64,000 nt of DNA from Microcella pacifica (GTDB lineage: Bacteria; Actinomycetota; Actinomycetes; Actinomycetales; Microbacteriaceae): assembly GCF_009371975.2 (NCBI RefSeq), contig NZ_VIKT02000003.1:71813-135812 (forward strand), written 5' to 3'. Below, one piece after another: positions 45,610-52,793 of the stretch (positions within the stretch are counted from its first letter, which is position 1; the number at the start of each line of letters is the position of its first letter). The position numbers and the translations under genes were made by a program. The notes beneath the pieces were generated by a model that saw only the letters and a program-made list of their open reading frames with translations, searched no databases and was not told the origin of the DNA.

Positions 45610-46335
45610 TCAGGCCGCGGTACCGAAGTAGGCGGCCTGAATCTGCCCGAAGGTGATCTCTTCCGCCGGTCCCGTCAACACGGTACGGCCCATCTCGACC
45701 ACCGACACCTCGTCGGCGATCGCCACAGAATCTTGCACGTCTTGTTCGACGAGCAGGATTCCGATGCCGGTGGCCTTGAGGGCGTGAATGCGCTCGAGCA
45801 CCTCCTTGACGACCACGGGCGCCAGACCCTGGCTGGGCTCGTCGAGAATGAGCAGCTTGGGGCGAGCCATCAGAGCCTGACCGATGGCAAGCATCTGCTG
45901 CTGCCCACCCGACATACTCGATGCCGGCAGGTGGCGCTTCTCCCCCAGAATGGCGAAGAGGTCATAGATCTCGGCGACGTGCTGCTGCAACTTCTTCTTG
46001 CGCTCGCCGGTCGAGAAACCTCCCAAGAGAAGGTTCTGTTCGATCGTGAGCTCACGGAAGATGCGCTTGCCCTCCTGCACGTACGACATGCCGCGGGAGA
46101 CCCGAGCGTGCGACGGCACCGAGGTGATCGTCTCGCCGAGGTAACGAACCTCTCCCGCGGTCACCCGGTTGAGACCGGTGATCGCGCGCAAAGTGGTCGT
46201 CTTTCCTGCTCCATTGCGCCCGAGCAAAACCGTGATCTCACCCGCACGCACCGTCACAGAGACATCGCGCACGACCTGCAAATCGCCGTAGCCGGTCTGC
46301 AGGTTCTCGACCTGCAACAACACCTCGTCACTCAT
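45610..46335 (-). CDS. livF: Branched-chain-type ABC transporter ATP-binding protein LivF
   Basis: A 241-residue cytoplasmic ATPase with Walker A GRNGAGKTTTLRAI near residue 40, signature MSGGQQQMLAIGQAL near 140 and Walker B LLILDEPSQGL near 160. The short C-terminus is typical of LivF. Its start overlaps the livMG stop by 8 nt. It is the second ATPase of a four-gene importer with livMG, livH and a binding protein; the promoter of the set carries two KstR2-type sites. Confidence 0.93.
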   Translation of the reverse strand: MSDEVLLQVENLQTGYGDLQVVRDVSVTVRAGEITVLLGRNGAGKTTTLRAITGLNRVTAGEVRYLGETITSVPSHARVSRGMSYVQEGKRIFRELTIEQNLLLGGFSTGERKKKLQQHVAEIYDLFAILGEKRHLPASSMSGGQQQMLAIGQALMARPKLLILDEPSQGLAPVVVKEVLERIHALKATGIGILLVEQDVQDSVAIADEVSVVEMGRTVLTGPAEEITFGQIQAAYFGTAA

Positions 46336-48148
46336 GGTGGCCTCCGGTCTGGTTCGCCTCGTCTTCTGGAGTCACACCGAGGTACTCCTCCATGACGCGC
46401 GGGTTGTTCTCAATTTCGTCGGGGGTGCCCTGCGCCATGACCTTGCCCTGGGCGAGCACGTAGATCACGTCGGCAAGACGGAGCACGAGACGGAAGTTGT
46501 GCTCGACGAGCACCACTGTCATGCCGGAGTCGCGGAGTCGCAGGATCAAGCTCGCGAGTACTTCGATTTCGTCTTCATCGAGACCCGATGCGACCTCGTC
46601 GAGCAGCAGAACCTTCGGCGAGCCAACGAGGCTGCGCGCTACCTCCAGCAGACGTCGGTTGCCGAGCGGCAGCGAGTCTGCCATGGCGTGACGCTGCTCG
46701 CTCAGGCCCACGAGCGCGAGCGCTCGTTCAGCCTCGATCCGGTCATCGCGGGTCACCCGCCAGTAGCTCGGCAGACGAAGAACGGCGGCGAGAATTGACG
46801 AGCGATCGCGTGCATACCGTCCGGCCTCCACGGCCTCGAGCACCGTCAGCTTCTCCGGCACATTCGGGGTCTGGAAGGTGCGGGAGACACCGGAGCGCGC
46901 GACACGGAAAGACGAGAGCCCGTGAACCGCCTGGCCATCGATCGTGATGGTTCCCTGGTCGGTGCGGTAGAAGCCCGAAATCATGTTCAGCAGGGTGGTC
47001 TTGCCCGAGCCGTTCGGCCCGATGATCGCGGTGACCGCCCCGGGCTTCGCCTCGACCGAGACATCGCTCAGCGCCTGGTTTCCGCCGAACGCCTTCGACA
47101 CGTTGTCGGTGCGCAACAAGGCACCCTCGCGCCGTTCGACGATGGCTTCCGACGCCGGCGCCTCGACATAGCCGGTCTTCGCTCTCGCCGCGGCGTCGGC
47201 CCGACGAACGAGCAGCCGAGCGAGGGCAGAGATTCCGCCGGTGAAGGCGACGCCGCCGATGAGCAGGAAGGTACCGGTGATGATGAGGCCGTATTCCTGG
47301 AAGTTCGTCGACTGGTTCATGCCGAATTGCAGCACGAACGCGCCCACGATCGCGCCATAGACGCTCGCGGACCCGCCGAAGATTGACGCCGCGAGCACCG
47401 TCATCGCGAAGGAGAACGCGAAGGCCTCCGGGGACAAGAACAGGTCGAGGTTCGCGAACAGCACGCCAGCGAGGCCGGCCGGAATCGCGCCCATGGCATA
47501 GGCCGACAGCTTCGTGCGGAACACCGAGATGCCCATCGACGAGGCCAGAACGGGGCTCTGCTTCAGCACCCTCAGTGCGATGCCGTGGCGCGAAACGATC
47601 ATGTTGCGCATGGCGGCGAACCACAGGATGCCGACCACGATGATGATCACGTAGTAGGTGCGGCTGTCGATCATCTCGCCGAACAGCGTCGCAGGGCGGA
47701 TTCCCGAGAGCCCGTTGCGCCCGCCCGTCTCCGACTTGAAGAGTGACAAGACATCGGGCACAAGCAGGATGAGGAAGAACGAGGTCATCGCCAACGACCA
47801 TCCGCCCAAGCGCAGCCCGGGAATCCCCGAAATGAGGCCCACGACGAGCGCGGCGGCCGCGCCCACGAGCAGCTGGAAGAGCAGATCGGTGTTGCCGGCC
47901 TTGCTCACCAGGCCCGCGGCGTAGGCACCGGCCGCGTACATCGCGACCTGGCCCATGGCCAGTTCACCCGCGTAGCCGAGCGACAGGTTCAACCCGGAGA
48001 CGATGAGGGCAAGCATGATCGTGAGCTCGACCTGGCGGATCATCGGATACGGGGCCCCGATGAACGGCAACAGGATGAGGATCACGGCGAAGAGCAGGGG
48101 CCACACCCAGCCGGGGATGGCGCGGAGCTTCAACCACAACGAAGCCAT
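46328..48148 (-). CDS. Fused permease-ATPase LivM-LivG of a Liv-type ABC importer
   Basis: A 606-residue fusion. Residues 1 to about 315 are a LivM permease with about nine hydrophobic segments (MLALIVSGLNLSLGYAGELAMGQVAMYAAGAYAAGL near 50 and the EAA-like FRTKLSAYAMGAIPAGLAGVLF). Residues 345 to 600 are a LivG ATPase: TAIIGPNGSGKTTLLNMISGF near 378, LPLGNRRLLEVARSL near 495, VLLLDEVASGL near 515, and the LivG-type C-terminus IYVLAQGKVMAQGTPDEI. A linker rich in Ala and Glu joins them. Import substrate: classic Liv systems take branched amino acids, but related ones import acids and aromatic compounds. Confidence 0.92.
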   Translation of the reverse strand: MASLWLKLRAIPGWVWPLLFAVILILLPFIGAPYPMIRQVELTIMLALIVSGLNLSLGYAGELAMGQVAMYAAGAYAAGLVSKAGNTDLLFQLLVGAAAALVVGLISGIPGLRLGGWSLAMTSFFLILLVPDVLSLFKSETGGRNGLSGIRPATLFGEMIDSRTYYVIIIVVGILWFAAMRNMIVSRHGIALRVLKQSPVLASSMGISVFRTKLSAYAMGAIPAGLAGVLFANLDLFLSPEAFAFSFAMTVLAASIFGGSASVYGAIVGAFVLQFGMNQSTNFQEYGLIITGTFLLIGGVAFTGGISALARLLVRRADAAARAKTGYVEAPASEAIVERREGALLRTDNVSKAFGGNQALSDVSVEAKPGAVTAIIGPNGSGKTTLLNMISGFYRTDQGTITIDGQAVHGLSSFRVARSGVSRTFQTPNVPEKLTVLEAVEAGRYARDRSSILAAVLRLPSYWRVTRDDRIEAERALALVGLSEQRHAMADSLPLGNRRLLEVARSLVGSPKVLLLDEVASGLDEDEIEVLASLILRLRDSGMTVVLVEHNFRLVLRLADVIYVLAQGKVMAQGTPDEIENNPRVMEEYLGVTPEDEANQTGGHHE

Positions 48149-48152
48149 GAGG

Positions 48153-49010
48153 TTACACCGCCCGTTCTGTTCGACGGGTGAAGAGGCCCGTCGGCTTGAG
48201 CATGAGGATCACAATGAGGATGAAGAAGACCGAGAGGTTCGCGAAGTCTCCGCCGATGTACCTCGCGGCCAGGGCTTCGGTGAGCCCAACGATGAGGCCA
48301 CCGACGAGGGTGCCCCACATCGAGCCAAAGCCTCCGATCGCGAGCACCACAAAGCCCTTGATGGCGAGAGCCGCACCGAGCGTGGCGACAGCGTAGGTCT
48401 TGGGGCCGACAAGAACACCCAGCAGACCGGCCAGCACGCCCGTGAAGACGAAGGCCCAGAAGGCGAAGCGACGCACGTTGACGCCGCGCAGCATTGCCGC
48501 CTCGCGGTCTTCGCTCATGCCCAGCAGTGCGATACCGGTCATCGACCGCTTCGAGTACTGGGTGAGGGCGACGACCAAGAGTACGACGACGATCACGAGT
48601 GCGATCTCAACCGGATACACCCGGCCGCCCGCAAGGTCGATCACCCCGTCGCCGAGGAAGAACGGAACGCGACGCGGTTCACCACCCCAGATGAGCTGAG
48701 CGACGCCCTCCATGATGATGGAGGCACCGAGCGTGGTGACCAGCAGGTTGTGGTGGTCCTTCACCGGGCGAATGGCGACGACCTCCTCCAATGCTGCGAC
48801 ACCGCCGATGACGATGGCAGCGACGATGGCGACGAGCCACCAGGGAAGTCCGAGGACGGCGATGCCCATGTAGGCGACGAACGCGCCGAGCATCATGAGC
48901 GCGGCTTGCGCGAAGTTGAACGTCTTCTGCGAGAGGAAGACGATGTTGTATCCGATCGCCACGAGCGCGTAGACGGCTCCGATGGCGAGTCCGGACATGA
49001 TGATCGTCAT
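48153..49010 (-). CDS. livH: Branched-chain-type ABC transporter permease LivH
   Basis: A 285-residue permease with eight or so hydrophobic segments: MSGLAIGAVYALVAIGYNIVFLSQKTFNFAQAALMMLGAFVAY at the N-terminus is the LivH signature, and AVATLGAALAIKGFVVLAIGGFGSMWGTLVGGLIVGLTEAL near 200 is the ABC-contact loop. It pairs with the LivM half of the fused protein encoded 4 nt downstream. A 9-bp hairpin separates it from the binding-protein gene upstream. Confidence 0.93.
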   Translation of the reverse strand: MTIIMSGLAIGAVYALVAIGYNIVFLSQKTFNFAQAALMMLGAFVAYMGIAVLGLPWWLVAIVAAIVIGGVAALEEVVAIRPVKDHHNLLVTTLGASIIMEGVAQLIWGGEPRRVPFFLGDGVIDLAGGRVYPVEIALVIVVVLLVVALTQYSKRSMTGIALLGMSEDREAAMLRGVNVRRFAFWAFVFTGVLAGLLGVLVGPKTYAVATLGAALAIKGFVVLAIGGFGSMWGTLVGGLIVGLTEALAARYIGGDFANLSVFFILIVILMLKPTGLFTRRTERAV

Positions 49011-49046
49011 GGACCTGTCGTCCTTCCAGACTGAGTGAGTAGGGGT

Positions 49047-49089
49047 GAGCGGGGGCCCGACGCCGGCGTAGCGCGCCAGACCCCCGCTC
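49047..49089 (-). terminator. Intra-operon hairpin between binding-protein gene and livH
   Basis: A perfect 9-bp inverted repeat (GAGCGGGGG / CCCCCGCTC) with a 25-nt loop lies 17 nt after the binding-protein gene in the direction of transcription. Such hairpins between a binding-protein gene and its permease genes usually attenuate or stabilise the upstream message, giving excess binding protein. Confidence 0.55.
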
Positions 49090-49106
49090 TCATGATTCTC
49101 TGATGA

Positions 49107-50324
49107 CTACTGGTACTGACCGTTGACCAGCGGCCCCGGCCCGATGAACAAGAAGTCCTCGGGTGCAACATGCGGGGTGTGCGAGTCAGCGGTAAAGCGG
49201 TACCACGAGATCATCTGCGTGTTCGCGGCCTGCTGTACCTCTTCGTCGAGCAGAGCTGCGGCAAGCGCATCGACATCGTCGATCGAGCCCGCCGACTCGG
49301 CGGCAGCCTTGACCAGCAGCATGCCATCGTAGTTGTAGGCCAGAATCAGCGACGACAGAATGTCACCCGCGGCCGCCATGCGCTCAACAGCCTCGTTGAC
49401 CTCGGTCGCTGCCGGGTCGAACTTCGTGCTCTTGAACACCTGCATGGTGAGGTTGCGCACCTGATCGGTTCCGAGAACGCCCGAGGGCGGTTCGGTAGCG
49501 ATAAGGCCCGTGGCCGACACCGAGGTGTTGCCCATGATCGGGATGTCCCAGCCGAGACGCTCGATGCCCTGCAAAACGTAGCCGAGCGGCGCGCCGTAGG
49601 CGTCGAGCACGAGCACGTCAGGGTTCGTGGCCTGCAGCGATTCCAGCTGCGGGGTCATGTCGAGCGATGCGTTGTCGTAGCCCTGGGCGCCGCTGATCGT
49701 AAAGCCAGCCTCCGCGAAGGTCTCCTGCGTCAGCGAGCCGAACAGCTCACCGTAGGCGCTGGAGCCGTGGAGAATAGCGACGTTCTCGTAGCCGCGCTCG
49801 CCGAGCTCATACGTGAACGACCCGAGGTAGTCGGGCACAGAGGCCGACAGGTCGAAGTTGTATGGGCTGACCGACGGGTCACCCGAGGTCGGTGTCGGAC
49901 CAATGTTGAACGACAGAACCCGCTCCTGCGTCAGGATGGGGATCATGGCGTCCGCCACCGTCGACGGACCCGAGTTCATGACGACGTGCGGACGTTCGTC
50001 GCTCGCCATCAGTTCCCGCAGACGCGTCACCGCGACGGTCGGGTCTGCGGTGTCATCGATGACGTCGATGACAACCTCGCGGCCGAGGATTCCCCCCATC
50101 TCGTTGACCGCGGCGACCGAAGCCTGTGCCGCCGTGACAGAGGTGGTGGCGTTGTTGGCAAGAATGCCCTCCGCGCCGATGCCTCCGAATACCACAACCC
50201 TGATCGGACCCTCGGAGGAGGCGTTGTCGTCGGGTGACGTCGTGTCTCCTCCTGCGCAACCGGCGAGCGCCAGTGCGGATACGGCCAAGGCTGCGAATGC
50301 TGCTTTCACTCTGATGCGTTGCAT
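49107..50324 (-). CDS. Periplasmic-type ligand-binding lipoprotein of the Liv importer
   Basis: A 405-residue LivK/Leu-Ile-Val-binding family protein. It begins with a lipoprotein signal peptide (basic RIRVKAAFAALAVSALALAGC, lipobox Cys near residue 22), then the mature type I binding fold (IRVVVFGGIGAEGILANNATTSVTAAQASVAAVNEMGG). As a lipoprotein it is expected on the outer face of the membrane. The ATG at 50324 has AGGGAAGGG upstream and starts the signal peptide at once; a longer frame upstream is rejected. Two KstR2-type sites lie 34 and 80 bp upstream. The ligand could be HIP or a related acid. Confidence 0.92.
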   Translation of the reverse strand: MQRIRVKAAFAALAVSALALAGCAGGDTTSPDDNASSEGPIRVVVFGGIGAEGILANNATTSVTAAQASVAAVNEMGGILGREVVIDVIDDTADPTVAVTRLRELMASDERPHVVMNSGPSTVADAMIPILTQERVLSFNIGPTPTSGDPSVSPYNFDLSASVPDYLGSFTYELGERGYENVAILHGSSAYGELFGSLTQETFAEAGFTISGAQGYDNASLDMTPQLESLQATNPDVLVLDAYGAPLGYVLQGIERLGWDIPIMGNTSVSATGLIATEPPSGVLGTDQVRNLTMQVFKSTKFDPAATEVNEAVERMAAAGDILSSLILAYNYDGMLLVKAAAESAGSIDDVDALAAALLDEEVQQAANTQMISWYRFTADSHTPHVAPEDFLFIGPGPLVNGQYQ

Positions 50325-50357
50325 GTGCCCTTCCCTCTCTTCGTTGAGCGGACAACT

Positions 50358-50375
50358 ACCAAATGCTTGCTTAGT
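50358..50375. promoter_or_regulatory. KstR2-type operator 9
   Basis: ACCAAATGCTTGCTTAGT lies 33 bp upstream of the binding-protein start. Its first 14 bases fit AnCAAGnnCTTGnT with one change. It is placed to repress the importer operon. Confidence 0.75.
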
Positions 50376-50403
50376 CAAACACAGCGTGCGGTTCGTGACA
50401 ACT

Positions 50404-50421
50404 ACCAAACATGCGTTTGTT
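50404..50421. promoter_or_regulatory. KstR2-type operator 10
   Basis: ACCAAACATGCGTTTGTT, with the symmetrical core CAAACATGCGTTTG. It lies 23 bp before the divergent SDR start at 50445. TATGGT (50433-50438) follows, ending 6 nt before that ATG, a leaderless-type promoter. Confidence 0.75.
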
Positions 50422-50444
50422 CGGTCGAATGCTATGGTTCAGCC

Positions 50445-51224
50445 ATGAGGGACACCAAATCGACTCAGCAGCACCAGGAATTTCCTACCGACGGCGTAGC
50501 GATCGTCACCGGCGGATCTGGCGGAATCGGGTCTGCGATCGCGCGCCGACTGGTGAGCGGAGGCGCTCGCGTCGCGCTCACCTATCGCCGGACACGCCCC
50601 GACGAGCTCCTCACTGAACTAGGCGAAGCCGCAGAAGCCCACGCTCTCGATGTCGCCGATGCCGATGCTACGGCGGCAGTGATCGCGCAGATTTTCGAAC
50701 GCTGGGGAAGCATCCACACGCTCGTCCACGCGGCTGGTCCACACGTGCCCATGGTGCACCTTTCTCGAGTCTCGCCGCAGCAGTTCGCCCAGCAGGTCAC
50801 CGACGACCTCAACGGATTCTTCGCCGTGACCCACGCCGCTCTCCCTGCACTGCGCGCGAGCGCGGGGTCAATCGTCGCGGTCACCACGGCAGCGACCACT
50901 CGATATCCGGTCCGCGACGGACTCTCCGCCGCGCCCAAGGGCGGCATCGAAGCCCTCGCCCGCGGCTTGGCCGCCGAAGAAGGCCGTTTCGGCATCCGCG
51001 TCAATTGCGTCGGGCCCGGGATGCTCACCGATGGCATGTCTGCGCGACTCATGAGTTCAGGCGACCTCGATGAGAGAGCGCTCGCGGTAGCCATGGCCAA
51101 CATCCCCCTGCGACGCTTCGGCAGTGCGGATGACATCGCCGAAGCCGTGGCCTTTCTTGCGTCGTCACGTGCCGGATTCATCACCGGGCACAAGCTCGAC
51201 GTCGACGGCGGCTACGGCGTGTAG
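50445..51224 (+). CDS. SDR-like protein with Ser in place of the catalytic Tyr
   Basis: A 259-residue FabG-like protein. The cofactor motif TGGSGGIGSAIARRL near residue 22 is intact and the C-terminus GFITGHKLDVDGGYGV is normal. In the active-site segment RDGLSAAPKGGIEAL the Lys is present, but four residues earlier there is Ser where classical SDRs have Tyr. It may be an atypical SDR or inactive in the usual chemistry. No Shine-Dalgarno sequence precedes the ATG; TATGGT ends 6 nt upstream, so the mRNA is probably leaderless. It overlaps padR at the 3' end by 13 bp. Confidence 0.8.
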   Translation: MRDTKSTQQHQEFPTDGVAIVTGGSGGIGSAIARRLVSGGARVALTYRRTRPDELLTELGEAAEAHALDVADADATAAVIAQIFERWGSIHTLVHAAGPHVPMVHLSRVSPQQFAQQVTDDLNGFFAVTHAALPALRASAGSIVAVTTAATTRYPVRDGLSAAPKGGIEALARGLAAEEGRFGIRVNCVGPGMLTDGMSARLMSSGDLDERALAVAMANIPLRRFGSADDIAEAVAFLASSRAGFITGHKLDVDGGYGV

Positions 51225-51793
51225 TCGTTCTGGCGAGACAGCCGTTCGATCAACCACTCGGTGCGCGCGGCTTCGTCACGGTAGTAGCGATCGGCCCACT
51301 CCAGAGCGACCGACGAGAAGTGCCATTCGGGAACGTCGGCGGAGTGCTCGGCGTGAAGGCGAGCCTGGTCCGCGCGCGTCAGCGCCGTCTCACGGTGCTG
51401 CCGCAGAATCTCGGCCAGGCGATTCCGATCGCCCATGTGAGCCGCCCACACTCGCAAGACGATCGGGTGCTTGAGAACGACAGCCTCCGGTGAGATGTCG
51501 TCGGCCCACCGCCGCATCGCCGCGACACCGTCGTCGGTGATGCCGTAGAGCCGCCGCGACTTCGCCTCGTGCGTCTGCTCGACGCGCGAGACGACCAGGC
51601 CGCGACTCTCGAGCCGCCGAAGCTCGCCGTAGATCTGGCTCTGCGAAGGCGCCCAGTAGAAGAACGCCAGGCTCTGATCGGCCCATCTCTTGACGTCGTA
51701 GCCCGAGAGTTCTGACCCAAAGGACAACACCCCGAGCACGGCCCAGGCGGTGGGAGGAAGCTCGTCGTCGCGCGCTGGGCTGCTCTCAGTCAC
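51212..51793 (-). CDS. PadR-family transcriptional regulator
   Basis: A 193-residue regulator with a PadR winged helix (TAWAVLGVLSFGSELSGYDVKRWADQSLAFFYWAPSQSQIYGELRRLESRGLV, residues 14 to 67) and a C-terminal dimerisation domain with coiled-coil character (ILRQHRETALTRADQARLHAEH). The GTG at 51793 is preferred because GAGGGG lies 7 nt upstream; an ATG 18 nt further upstream has no proper spacing. It is divergent from an esterase-BVMO operon and probably represses it through the palindrome at 51826-51842. Confidence 0.87.
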   Translation of the reverse strand: MTESSPARDDELPPTAWAVLGVLSFGSELSGYDVKRWADQSLAFFYWAPSQSQIYGELRRLESRGLVVSRVEQTHEAKSRRLYGITDDGVAAMRRWADDISPEAVVLKHPIVLRVWAAHMGDRNRLAEILRQHRETALTRADQARLHAEHSADVPEWHFSSVALEWADRYYRDEAARTEWLIERLSRQNDYTP

Positions 51794-51825
51794 GTGCGTT
51801 CCCCTCGACATCTTCCGGTAACTAT

Positions 51826-51842
51826 GCCTAATAGTATTATGC
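51826..51842. promoter_or_regulatory. Candidate PadR operator
   Basis: GCCTAATAGTATTATGC is an inverted repeat (perfect core TAATA-G-TATTA with flanking GC) in the gap between padR and the esterase gene. It is unlike the KstR2-type sites and very AT-rich for this DNA. PadR proteins commonly bind such symmetrical sites near their own promoters. Confidence 0.6.
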
Positions 51843-51872
51843 TCACCTGGCATACCGATCGAAGGAGATCCC

Positions 51873-52793
51873 ATGTCGCAGACCCAGCGCATGATCGAGC
51901 TGCTCAACGAGAACTTTCCCGACCTCGCTGCGCTGCCGCCGCTGGAGGCGCGTGCGACCGCCGACGCTCGCGTGAGGACTCCCGACAATCTGGATGACGT
52001 GGCCGGAGCGACCGATCACCGAATCGACGACCACGGCGTGCCGGTGCGGGTGTATGTGCCGCACTCCCCTCGGGCCGGAGCGCCAGTAACCGTCTTTGCC
52101 CACGGCGGCGGTTTTCTGCACGGTTCGATCGCCAGCCACGATGGCTTCTGCCGGCGCTGGTCGCGCGGCACCGGCACCATCGTCGTCTCCGTTGGTTATC
52201 GCCTCGCACCCGAGCACCGAGCGCCCGCGGGTGTCGACGATGTGCTGGCCGCCGTCGACTGGGTACTGCGTGAAGGGTTGGGCACCGAGGTGGTTCTCGC
52301 TGGCGACAGTGCCGGCGCCACCCTCGCGGCGATCGCCAGCCTCCGTCTTCGCGACCGAGGTCACTCTCCGGTCCGCGCACAGGTTTTGCTCTATCCCTTT
52401 CTCGATCCGACGATGTCGAGCGAGTCCCACCGGGCACTCGCCACGGGCACGTTTGTCACCGGCCGCCTCCTGTCGTACTACTGGGAGGTCTACCTCGGCG
52501 ATGAGCCTCGCTCGGCGATCACCGCTGACGTGAACCCGAGCCTCGCCGAGCGTCATGACGGGCTACCGCCAGCCATTGTCGTGACAGCGGGGCGCGATCC
52601 ACTCTGCGACGAGGGACGCGACTACGCACAGCTGCTCAGTCGCGCTGGCGTGCACACCACCCATCGTCACTACCCGGATCAGTTCCACGGCTTCGCCACG
52701 ATTCCGAACTACGCCCCGAGCGAGTCAGCCGCACACCTGTTGTGGTCCGACCTCGCCGATGCGCTGTCCGCCACTGCAGAGGAGACCCCCTGA
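51873..52793 (+). CDS. Alpha/beta hydrolase of the hormone-sensitive lipase (HSL) family
   Basis: A 306-residue esterase with the HSL signature FAHGGGFLHGS near residue 75, the nucleophile Ser in VLAGDSAGATLAAIAS near 150, Asp in TAGRDPLCDEG near 245 and His in DQFHGFATIP near 275. AAGGAG precedes the ATG. It shares one base with the monooxygenase gene stop/start junction, so the two are coupled: an esterase or lactonase next to a BVMO is the expected pair for opening the ester or lactone the BVMO makes. Confidence 0.88.
   Translation: MSQTQRMIELLNENFPDLAALPPLEARATADARVRTPDNLDDVAGATDHRIDDHGVPVRVYVPHSPRAGAPVTVFAHGGGFLHGSIASHDGFCRRWSRGTGTIVVSVGYRLAPEHRAPAGVDDVLAAVDWVLREGLGTEVVLAGDSAGATLAAIASLRLRDRGHSPVRAQVLLYPFLDPTMSSESHRALATGTFVTGRLLSYYWEVYLGDEPRSAITADVNPSLAERHDGLPPAIVVTAGRDPLCDEGRDYAQLLSRAGVHTTHRHYPDQFHGFATIPNYAPSESAAHLLWSDLADALSATAEETP

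Noticed and set aside
50404-50421. KstR (KstR1) box TnnAACnnGTTnnA
   Set aside because: The spacing between AAC and GTT does not fit; the site fits the KstR2-type consensus of the other thirteen.
51873-52793. HsaD-type meta-cleavage hydrolase
   Set aside because: HGGG and GDSAG motifs place it in the HSL esterase family, not with the C-C bond hydrolases.
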